64,000 nt of DNA from the NCBI RefSeq assembly GCF_008153345.1, contig NZ_CP042818.1, positions 310,001 through 374,000 on the forward strand, in the 5' to 3' direction. The position numbers were made by a program, and so were the translations under genes. The notes below the pieces were generated by a model. It ran no database searches. It was not told the DNA's origin and saw only the letters and a program-made list of their open reading frames with translations. Positions 1-7,055 of the stretch are shown in pieces. How positions within the stretch are numbered: the first letter of the stretch is position 1; the number at the start of each line of letters is the position of its first letter. The DNA is from Treponema phagedenis (GTDB taxonomy: Bacteria; Spirochaetota; Spirochaetia; Treponematales; Treponemataceae).

Positions 1-1989
1 CGCCTTTTGCAAAAGTGTGTAATCCCGCATCGGGTCTGCAAGATTAAATCCGAGATAGCCGGATTGCTCAATCCCGCCGATGTCACCCGGGCCGCGCAGC
101 TTTAAATCTTCTTCGGCAATTACAAAACCGTCCGTAGTTTCTTTCATAATACTCAAGCGGGTTTTGCCGTCGTTTGTAATATTTTTTCCGTACATTAAAA
201 AACAATAGGCCTGCTCTCCGCCGCGCCCAACCCGCCCGCGCAACTGGTGCAAGGCGGAAAGCCCGAACCGCTCGGAATGTTCAATCACCATGCACGTTGC
301 ATTCGGCACATCAACGCCTACCTCAATAACGCTTGTTGCCGCAAGAATATGGATTTTCCCCGCCTTAAACTCTTCCATTATTTCCTTCTGCTCATTTTCC
401 GGTATTTTGGAATGAATGAGGGCAACTTTATGGCGGGGAAAACCTTGCTGCAAATACTGATACATTTGCTCGGCTGATTTTAGCGAAAGGCTTTCCGAAT
501 CTTCAATCAACGGGTAGACAAAGTACGCCTGCCTTCCCGCCGCAATTTCTTTGCCGATAAACGTATAAACCTTTTCCGCCTTTGCTTGGGAGGCAACATA
601 GGTGATAACCGGCTTCCGCCCTTCCGGCATTGTTTTAATAACCGAGATATCCAAGTCGCCGAAAACCGAAAGCGCCAATGTTCGCGGAATAGGAGTTGCA
701 CTCATCATAAGAAAATGCGGAGGCTTTTTTTCTTTGCTTCCCTCAACACCTTTTTGAATAATTGCGGAACGCTGCAATACGCCGAACCTGTGCTGCTCAT
801 CAACAACCGCAAGCCGGAGATTTTTATAGCTCACCCCTGAGGAAAAAAGCGCATGAGTGCCGAGCACTAAGTCAATAGAACCGTCGGCAAGGGCTGCAAG
901 CAAATGGCTTCTTCCCTTTGCCTTTCCGGTTAAAAAAGCAAGACGCACCCCAAGCGGCTCCAGAAGTTTTGCCGCATTTTCCGCATGCTGGCGTGCAAGA
1001 AGTTCTGTCGGTGCTAAAAAGGCTGCCTGCCCGCCCTTTTCAATCACATTCAGGCAGGCAAGAAAAGCGGTCAGCGTTTTTCCCGAACCAACATCGCCTT
1101 GAATAAGTCGCGCCATCGGCTCGGTTCCCTCAAGGTCTTCATTTACTTCCGCTGTAACGGTACGCTGATCTGCGGTAAGCGCAAACGGAAGCCGTTTCAG
1201 CAATTGCTGCTGCAACTGCGTTAAAACCGGCTGACGCGGCTTGGAAGAGGCAAACTCGGATTCCGTCTCTGAAAAATACGGTAGTTTGCCCCGCCGTTGA
1301 ATAGAGCGTTTCCCAAGCTCTGTTTGAAAAATGAAAAACTCTTCAAAAATAAGTGCGTGGCGGGCTTGTTCCGTTTCCTGTACTGTTTGCGGACTGTGCA
1401 TAAAAAAAAGAATTTGCTGCTTTGTCGGCAGCCCGTACTTTTCCATCACTTCGGCAGGCAACTCGGAATCGATGCCACGCGCATACTGCCGCAATGCGGT
1501 TTGAATAAGCTTCCGCAGTTTTGCTTGCCCCAAGCCATGCGTCAGCGGATATACGGGCAAAATCTTTTGCTCCGCCGATTCCGGTTTTTCAATTTCAAAT
1601 GCGGAAGATTGCAGCTTCCCGTATTTATAATAAAAACTTCCGTAGACAACAGCCTCTGCGCCGACCGGAAAGGCATTCTCCAAAAAATTACGATTAAAAC
1701 AGGCAAGCTCCGCAAAACTTCCGCACTCATCCTGAATAATCAGTTTTAAAGTTCGCATTCTTCCGAACCCGAACCACTCCTGTCCGACTACCTTCACGCG
1801 AACCTGCAACTTTTGCACCGAATCATAATCGGCAAGAAAATCCACCCTTGTGCGGTCTTCCCAAGTGCGCGGCCATAAAAGCAGAATATCGCCGACTGTT
1901 TGCACCCCGAGCCTACTAAGTTGTGTAACCGTAACCGCTCCCGCCCCCGGCAAATGAGAAACGGGAACCTGAATTTCCGCAACACGCAT
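1..1989 (-). CDS. recG: ATP-dependent DNA helicase RecG (3' end outside window)
   Basis: RecG is a superfamily 2 branch-migration helicase that remodels stalled replication forks and Holliday junctions. The reverse-strand frame is open from 1989 to the window edge (663 codons). It shows an N-terminal OB/wedge-type region, Walker A GDVGSGKT near residue 300, LAPTELLARQH, the motif II variant DEQHRFG near residue 400, MSATPIPRTLA, and motif VI QLRGRVGRG near residue 583. About 30 C-terminal residues are missing because the gene leaves the window. The start is the ATG giving MRVAEIQVP. No Shine-Dalgarno sequence sits at the usual distance, but a TATAGT box ends 6 bases upstream, so the message may be leaderless. 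Family assignment is secure. Confidence 0.96.
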   Translation of the reverse strand, partial: MRVAEIQVPVSHLPGAGAVTVTQLSRLGVQTVGDILLLWPRTWEDRTRVDFLADYDSVQKLQVRVKVVGQEWFGFGRMRTLKLIIQDECGSFAELACFNRNFLENAFPVGAEAVVYGSFYYKYGKLQSSAFEIEKPESAEQKILPVYPLTHGLGQAKLRKLIQTALRQYARGIDSELPAEVMEKYGLPTKQQILFFMHSPQTVQETEQARHALIFEEFFIFQTELGKRSIQRRGKLPYFSETESEFASSKPRQPVLTQLQQQLLKRLPFALTADQRTVTAEVNEDLEGTEPMARLIQGDVGSGKTLTAFLACLNVIEKGGQAAFLAPTELLARQHAENAAKLLEPLGVRLAFLTGKAKGRSHLLAALADGSIDLVLGTHALFSSGVSYKNLRLAVVDEQHRFGVLQRSAIIQKGVEGSKEKKPPHFLMMSATPIPRTLALSVFGDLDISVIKTMPEGRKPVITYVASQAKAEKVYTFIGKEIAAGRQAYFVYPLIEDSESLSLKSAEQMYQYLQQGFPRHKVALIHSKIPENEQKEIMEEFKAGKIHILAATSVIEVGVDVPNATCMVIEHSERFGLSALHQLRGRVGRGGEQAYCFLMYGKNITNDGKTRLSIMKETTDGFVIAEEDLKLRGPGDIGGIEQSGYLGFNLADPMRDYTLLQKA

Positions 1990-2024
1990 GCGCACACTAT
2001 ATCCTATTTTTTGATAAGATAAAA
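1990..2024 (-). promoter_or_regulatory. Putative leaderless promoter of recG
   Basis: On the minus strand TATAGT occupies 2001-1996 and is followed by six bases and then the recG ATG. No clear TTGACA-like -35 is seen at 16-18 bases (TTTTAT at best). The spacing would put the transcript start at or next to the start codon. The -10 and spacing are seen; leaderless transcription is inferred. Confidence 0.4.
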
Positions 2025-2101
2025 GACTCCATTTTGCGGCATCAACTTAGAAGGGGGCTTCTTCCCTCGTCTATTCTTTTCCTGTCCGATTTTTCATTAA
2101 T

Positions 2102-2245
2102 AAGAGCCCGACACGGCGCAACGGCGAGTAAACTTACTATAGGAATGTTTATACAAGGGCTTTGTCAGTCCTTTAAACCCGACGGTTTATGCGTTGCATT
2201 AAGGAGACTTTGCGCTTCCGTAGCCCTGCATTAAGAGGGATGTAA
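2102..2245 (+). repeat. Hairpin repeat, family B joined to family C
   Basis: It begins AAGAGCCCGACACGGCGCAA, continues through the GGCGAGTAAACTTACT imperfect hairpin to AGGAATG, then enters a family C stretch (AAGGGCTTTGTCAGTCCTTT and GCATTAAG motifs). It ends at ATGTAAATTTCAGAAC, which leads directly into family A. The order B-C-A is visible here. Bases 1990-2944 hold no credible gene. Confidence 0.75.
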
Positions 2246-2252
2246 ATTTCAG

Positions 2253-2790
2253 AACTGGCACGGACGCCCGTGGTTCCAAACAGAAGCGACGTTTTAAAGC
2301 AAAGTAATTTGCAAAGCTTTAAAACTCGCAAGTTTAGTTTTTGACACGGACGTCAAAATCAGAACAATGTAAAACGATGTTTAAAAACTACCACATTGAC
2401 ATAAATAGGAGTTTTTAAACTCGCAGCACTGATTAATCAAGAATACTAAAAATCAGGGCGTGGCGGTGGTTCCAAGCAGAAACGATGTTTTAAAGCAAAG
2501 TAATTTGTAAAGCTTTAAAACTCGCAAGTTTAGTTTTTGACACGGACGTTAAAACTCAGAACCGCCACGGACGGCGGTGGCTCCAAACAGAAGCGACGTT
2601 TTAAAGCAAGACTGTTTGCAAAGCTTTAAAACTCGCAGGTTTCATTTTGTCACGGACGGCAAAATCAGAACGGGCACGGACGCCCGTGGTTCCAAGCAGA
2701 ATTGAGTTTGAAAACTACCACAGCTATATAAACAGGAGTTTTCAAACTCATAGGTTTGGTTTTGCCACGGACGGCAAAACCAAACCGTTG
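2253..2790 (+). repeat. Family A hairpin repeat cluster (about four units)
   Basis: Each unit has a short hairpin with loop ACGGAC (stems GGGC/GCCC or CCGCC/GGCGG), then GTGGTTCCA, then a long hairpin such as GTTTTAAAGC/GCTTTAAAAC, then a second ACGGAC-loop hairpin (TTTTGAC/GTCAAAA or TTTTGCC/GGCAAAA) and TCAGAAC. In one unit at about 2700-2750 the long stem is instead GAGTTTGAAAACT paired with its complement, and near 2375-2420 it is GTTTAAAAACT. Short ORFs here (for example 2647-2892) are read-through of the repeat and not genes. Confidence 0.85.
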
Positions 2791-2888
2791 TGTCGGATTG
2801 ATGCGGTTCGGTACTTTCAGAAAATTTTCACTCAATATACTGCCGATTGGGCGCCTGAAAAAGCAGGGCCATCCCATGCCGAGGTTTT

Positions 2889-2939
2889 GTAATTCCGCCC
2901 CGTCAAATCCTTATGCGGATTAGGCGGGACGGTAATTAC
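2889..2939 (-). terminator. Stem-loop downstream of the 5'-nucleotidase gene
   Basis: Nested inverted repeats (GTAATT/AATTAC, CCGCC/GGCGG, AATCC/GGATT around TTATGC) lie immediately after the minus-strand stop codon at 2945. It lacks a strong U-run on the exit side, so it may be a processing or stability hairpin instead of a factor-independent terminator. Confidence 0.4.
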
Positions 2940-2944
2940 CATTT

Positions 2945-4834
2945 TTAGTGTATGTCTTTAATGTTGATTGATTTTACGTTCGGGGTTCTGCCGTCTTTTG
3001 AGCGGGGAATGGTAATTTCGCCTTTCCGTATTTTTTCAAGCACTGCTTCCCGTCCCTCGACCCTATCGTTAAATCCTATCAGCTTCCAGTTATTGTTTAC
3101 TTTCGGGCTGATGTTTTTCTTTTGCTTTACATGCTGGACAATCAAATCGCGGATACGTCCTGCGTCCTGCATGGTTTCGTACGAGTCAAAATAAACATCT
3201 TCCGGTGTTGCAAGTCCGAGTTTTTGCAAAGTGCCGAAGCGATAGTTGTTTACCGCAACCTTGTAGATTTTTTTCGGATCGATCGGAGCTCCGTTTATTT
3301 TTGCATCCACGATGCGGCTGCCGGCCGGTTTTGAAATATCAATATTATAGGTAATACCGTCAAACATATCGTAGTTATATGCGCGGATATTTGGGTCAAA
3401 GGAGATGGTAACGTCGCCTTCTTTTGTGGTGTTGTAATATCGCGCAGACCATTCCATATACTTCAGCAAATTCTCTCCGCTCATGTTCACACCCATAAGG
3501 GTGTTGTTGTACTTATAGATAAAAGCGACATCTTTTTTCTTGAAGCTTCCTTTTTTCAGGTTGATATCGGCACGGAATGCGGCAACCGATGCAACGTCCG
3601 CCTTTGCGACTTTCAGCTGCACCTCATTGATAAAATCAATCAATGCGGTATCTTCCAGCTGGATGGTCGGCATGGTGGTTACCTCTTCTTTGCCGGTAAT
3701 GTAATCAACCCGCTTGATAAAGTCTTCAGTAACATTTCCGATAACCGTGTTCGCATCGGCAAGAGATTCATCATGGACAAACCTGAATTCTTTTTCAAGC
3801 TCGGAATCGCTTTCGATTTTTTCGGTTTCTTTGTTTTCCGCTTTTACACTGACAACTTTCCATGTATCGTTTTGTTTTTTCACCGTTATTTCACCGACTG
3901 CCAATGCCCAGCCGTAGCATCCGGGCTCAAGCACCCATGTTTTATCGCCGTTTTTGCCGGCAACTTCCGTAACGTAGCGCGCATGCTCGTGCCCGCCGAA
4001 AATAAGATCGAATTCGGGAATTGCTTCGGCAATCGAAAAGGCACTGCCTTGCGAGCCGTACTCGGGACTGCGTCCAAGATGGAAGGCTCCGACTAAAACA
4101 TCGTATTGTCCCTTTAACGAATCCACTGTTTTGCGAACTGCGGTAAGCGGCTCTTCAAAAGAAAGGCCTTTAAAGTGAGAGGGGGAAGATGCTTCCCACA
4201 TAGGAATATGCGGAGGCACTAAACCGACGACAGCCACACGGACTCCTTCAATATTTAAGAGCTGATACGGAAGGACAAAACTGCTGTTATCAGCGGTGTT
4301 ATAAATATTTGCGGTAACAACAGCGCCTTTAAAGTTTTTGATATTGCGCACCAAAAATTCTTTTTCAAAATTGAATTCATGGTTTCCAAGCACCCAAATG
4401 TCATAGTCCATGTAATTCATTGCCTGAATCATGGGATGGGTTTCAAGGTCATTAAACAATTCCGCACTATTATCCTGCACCGTGTCTCCGACATCCATTA
4501 AAACCATGTTCGGATATTTTGCGCGCATTTCTTTCACAATTGTGTAGGTTTTTGAATATCCGGCATCGGGGTCTTCTTCGGTAATCGCATAGTCATAGGG
4601 ATATAGTCTGCCGTGCACATCGGCAGTTGCCCCGAATACTAAGCGCACTTCATCGGCACCCGCTTCGCCTTTGGTTATGAGCTTATGCTCAAGCTGCACC
4701 GTGTCAAATTGCTTGCCTTTTGCACGAGCGGTACGCCCGTCCGGCTGGATACCGGCATTTGACCCAAGACATGCTATAAATAATATAGCGGACAACAATG
4801 CTGCAAAAAATGGCAGCTTTTTTCGATGATTCAT
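2945..4834 (-). CDS. 5'-nucleotidase / 2',3'-cyclic-nucleotide phosphodiesterase family lipoprotein
   Basis: This is a secreted metallophosphoesterase of the UshA/CpdB type that dephosphorylates extracellular nucleotides, probably for purine and phosphate salvage. The N-terminal metal-binding motifs are ATADVHGRLYP, MDVGDTVQDN, VLGNHEFNF and FGGHEHARY. The C-terminal 5'-nucleotidase domain carries the substrate-region motif YKYNNTL, which resembles CpdB. The signal peptide ends in the lipobox FIAC, so it should be a lipoprotein. The start is set at 4834 because AAGGAG lies six bases upstream; an in-frame upstream ATG at 4876 has no such site and overlaps the terminator of the preceding gene. 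Length is 629 aa, normal for the family. It stands alone between two hairpins. Confidence 0.9.
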   Translation of the reverse strand: MNHRKKLPFFAALLSAILFIACLGSNAGIQPDGRTARAKGKQFDTVQLEHKLITKGEAGADEVRLVFGATADVHGRLYPYDYAITEEDPDAGYSKTYTIVKEMRAKYPNMVLMDVGDTVQDNSAELFNDLETHPMIQAMNYMDYDIWVLGNHEFNFEKEFLVRNIKNFKGAVVTANIYNTADNSSFVLPYQLLNIEGVRVAVVGLVPPHIPMWEASSPSHFKGLSFEEPLTAVRKTVDSLKGQYDVLVGAFHLGRSPEYGSQGSAFSIAEAIPEFDLIFGGHEHARYVTEVAGKNGDKTWVLEPGCYGWALAVGEITVKKQNDTWKVVSVKAENKETEKIESDSELEKEFRFVHDESLADANTVIGNVTEDFIKRVDYITGKEEVTTMPTIQLEDTALIDFINEVQLKVAKADVASVAAFRADINLKKGSFKKKDVAFIYKYNNTLMGVNMSGENLLKYMEWSARYYNTTKEGDVTISFDPNIRAYNYDMFDGITYNIDISKPAGSRIVDAKINGAPIDPKKIYKVAVNNYRFGTLQKLGLATPEDVYFDSYETMQDAGRIRDLIVQHVKQKKNISPKVNNNWKLIGFNDRVEGREAVLEKIRKGEITIPRSKDGRTPNVKSINIKDIH

Positions 4835-4855
4835 ACTCTGCTCCTTAAAGATAAA

Positions 4856-4891
4856 TTTTTTATTCGGAATTCGCATATTCCGAATAAAAAA
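4856..4891. terminator. Bidirectional-looking terminator after the yibE/F gene
   Basis: A perfect 14-base inverted repeat (T6 ATTCGGAA ... TTCCGAAT A6) has an 8-base loop. It lies 50 bases beyond the yibE/F stop and 22 bases upstream of the 5'-nucleotidase start. A U-run follows on either strand. Confidence 0.75.
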
Positions 4892-4941
4892 TCTTTCTGC
4901 GCTGCCTCGGTTACGGTTTTACACAGTCTCCGAAGGTAAAA

Positions 4942-6084
4942 TCAGGGTTTTTGAACAGAAGTTTCTTCCGTCAATAAGAAAACCGCAACTGCTGCGGTAA
5001 AGGGCGCCGCCGCAATAATTCCGATACTGCCCGCCAGCCCGTGCATAAGCTCAATCACTATGAGCGGAATATTGGTAAACTGGCGGTATGACATTCCATA
5101 ACCCCAAATCATCATAATAGTCGGCAAAGAGCTTCCGGTAAAGGCAAGAATAAGCGTGTTACTCATAGTTCCGGTAACATCTTTACTCACCGCAAGCCCC
5201 GACAAAAAGAGGGCTTTTTTTGATACCGACTTATCCGCCGCATAAATTTCCTGCATTGCCGAGGCAATCGACATACTTACATCCATTACCGCTCCAAGCG
5301 ATGCAATTAATATAGAAGTAAACAAAAGTCCGTCCAACCGCAGCCGATAATCGCGGGCAATATTTAAAAGCTGCTCTCCGCCGCTCATGTTTATGCCGGA
5401 AAGTTGCGCCGCATAACCTGTTACAAGGGAAATAGCACCTGCAAGCCCGATCCCGAAAATAGTCCCGATAATCGCTGCGGTTGTTTTACGGGAAAACCCG
5501 CCTATCAGTAAAAAACTAACCGCCGTTATGAGCCCCGCAAGCAAAATCGAGATCGGCACCGGACTAAAACCGGCAAAAAGGCAGGGAATCAGAACAGTAA
5601 CAATAACAGCGCCGGTAAAAAGAAGTGCAACAATAGAGCGAAATCCTTGCCACCGCCCCAAAAGCAACAGCAACCCGCAAAAAATTCCCGCAAGAATATA
5701 TAAATATCCGTCCCGTTTTTGATTATACAGCCACACATGCTGCTTTCCGTTTTCGGTACGCACCGTAAACAGCGCCTTCATACCGGCAACAGCACGGGTA
5801 TGGTGCAAACTGCTGAGCGTATTATACACCTCATGCACCTGTCCCTTATACACGCCGTCAAGCAACCGCACCTCCAGCTGTTGCGTTCCGCGAAATCTAT
5901 TCTGCAATATCGGGTCGGGCGTTAAATCCTCGGAAAGCACCTTTTCCACCCTGCCCTGCACAAAATCCTGCGTAAAAATTGATGCCGGACGAATAGGCAT
6001 CCACACACGAGGCATAATCAACAGCAACGCAGCGGAAATAAGAATAACCGCCGGCATAAATATTTTCCTATACATACTCAGCAT
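4942..6084 (-). CDS. YibE/F family multi-membrane-spanning protein
   Basis: This is a predicted inner-membrane protein of the YibE/F family, whose biochemical role is not established. There is one N-terminal membrane segment (about residues 10-26), an extracytoplasmic domain (about 30-125), then roughly seven further hydrophobic segments. Family-typical stretches are SLGAVMDVSMSIASAMQEI and SKDVTGTMSNTLILAF. Length is 380 aa. No Shine-Dalgarno precedes the ATG at 6084, but a near-perfect promoter (TTGACA, 17 bases, TATACT) ends 7 bases before it, which argues for this start and for a leaderless mRNA. An alternative internal ATG gives MYRKIF. It appears to be a single-gene unit ending at the 4856-4891 terminator. 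Confidence 0.82.
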   Translation of the reverse strand: MLSMYRKIFMPAVILISAALLLIMPRVWMPIRPASIFTQDFVQGRVEKVLSEDLTPDPILQNRFRGTQQLEVRLLDGVYKGQVHEVYNTLSSLHHTRAVAGMKALFTVRTENGKQHVWLYNQKRDGYLYILAGIFCGLLLLLGRWQGFRSIVALLFTGAVIVTVLIPCLFAGFSPVPISILLAGLITAVSFLLIGGFSRKTTAAIIGTIFGIGLAGAISLVTGYAAQLSGINMSGGEQLLNIARDYRLRLDGLLFTSILIASLGAVMDVSMSIASAMQEIYAADKSVSKKALFLSGLAVSKDVTGTMSNTLILAFTGSSLPTIMMIWGYGMSYRQFTNIPLIVIELMHGLAGSIGIIAAAPFTAAVAVFLLTEETSVQKP

Positions 6085-6120
6085 CTTTTAAAGTATACAC
6101 CACCTGCTTTTACCTGTCAA
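6085..6120 (-). promoter_or_regulatory. Strong promoter immediately before the yibE/F start (leaderless)
   Basis: On the minus strand TTGACA is at 6120-6115, followed by a 17-base spacer, TATACT at 6097-6092, seven bases, and ATG at 6084. A sigma-70 promoter of this geometry starts transcription on or beside the ATG. It is the clearest of the leaderless promoters in the window. Confidence 0.65.
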
Positions 6121-6204
6121 ATAAAAAATTCGGGCGTGCCGGTTTTGCCTTACAAACCACCCCCGCAAAACTGTCGAGCTTTCCGCAACTCCACTCCGTT
6201 CCGA

Positions 6205-6352
6205 CCAAAATTGCGGCTATTTTGGCGCCGCAATTTTGTTACAGTGCCGCTTTTGAACACCAACCTGCAGCGATGTTTTGCCCCGCCTTCCAAAATAAAA
6301 GGGCAAAACTCGTCGACTTCGTTTTGCTACGGATGTAAAAAACGAAGTCATT
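6205..6352 (+). repeat. Divergent family A-like hairpins
   Basis: Three hairpins occur in series: AAAATTGCGGC...GCCGCAATTTT; GTTTTGCCC...GGGCAAAAC preceded by GCAGCGAT and followed by TCG as in family A; and GACTTCGTTTT...AAAACGAAGTC with ACGGA in its loop. The borders match family A but the stem sequences are completely different and still pair. No gene is seen in 6121-7055. Confidence 0.6.
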
Positions 6353-6469
6353 TGCTCCAATCCCTCACGCGGGCGAACAGGGGACTGTTTTACTGTGATA
6401 GAAGCTTTTGTATGCAATTATTGATTATAAGTTTTAATGCGCAGGGAAGGTTCCGATAGTAAAAAAAAT

Positions 6470-6912
6470 CAGGCACACAGCCTTCGGTGTGCTTGCACGC
6501 TAAAACAAGCCGCAAGCCCATACGTATAAGCTTTCCTATGGTAAGTTTACCCGCCGTTGCGCCGTGTCGGGCTCTTTTTATAACAGGAAGTTTTAAAACT
6601 CCTGATTTAGTTTTTGCCACGGACGGAAAACTCAGAACAATGCAAAACGATGTTTAAAAGCATCAATGCAAAATTATAAAATTGAAGCTTTTAAACTCGC
6701 AGTACTGATTTAATCAAGAATACTAAAAATCAGTGCGTGTCGGTGGTTCCACACAGACGGTTTGGTTTTGCCACGGACGGCAAAAAATCAGAACGGGCAC
6801 GGACGCCCGTGGTTCCATGCAGAAACGATGTTTTAAAGCAAAGTAATTTGCAAAGCTTTAAAACTCGCAGGTTTGGTTTTGACATGGACGTCAAAACCAA
6901 ACCGTTGTGTCG
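6470..6912. repeat. Family B (minus) followed by family A (plus) units
   Basis: Bases 6534-6588 read as a minus-strand family B copy (GGTAAGTTTACCCGCC then GTTGCGCCGTGTCGGGCTC and a T-run). From about 6606 family A units follow, with long stems GTTTAAAAGC/GCTTTTAAAC and GTTTTAAAGC/GCTTTAAAAC, an extra CTGATTT/AAATCAG hairpin, and ACGGAC or ATGGAC loops. Bases 6470-6533 also contain a small GCACACAGCCTTCGGTGTGC hairpin. Confidence 0.8.
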
Positions 6913-6980
6913 AACTCTTTGTATCAATTTCGTGTCAGATACATTAAAAATCTGTTCGAGATAGTAAAAGAGCGGCTTGT

Positions 6981-7016
6981 CGGGATAATTTCAGTGTTTG
7001 GTTTAAAATTATCCCG
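6981..7016 (-). terminator. Stem-loop downstream of valS
   Basis: An 11-base perfect inverted repeat, CGGGATAATTT/AAATTATCCCG, with a 14-base loop lies 40 bases past the valS stop. There is no U-run directly after it on the minus strand, so termination is likely but not certain. Confidence 0.5.
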
Positions 7017-7055
7017 TGGAAGCTGCTGTACTGCGGCGCGCCCGAATTGAAGCTC

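Noticed and set aside
1297-1749. 150-codon plus-strand ORF opposite recG
   Set aside because: Shadow of the minus-strand helicase frame; no ribosome site and no family resemblance.
2647-2892. 81-codon ORF inside family A repeats (similar ORFs at 6737-6964, 36005-36223 and 29660-29932)
   Set aside because: The predicted peptides only read the repeat units in one frame. The same peptide pieces recur wherever the repeat occurs, stems constrain both strands, and no ribosome site fits.
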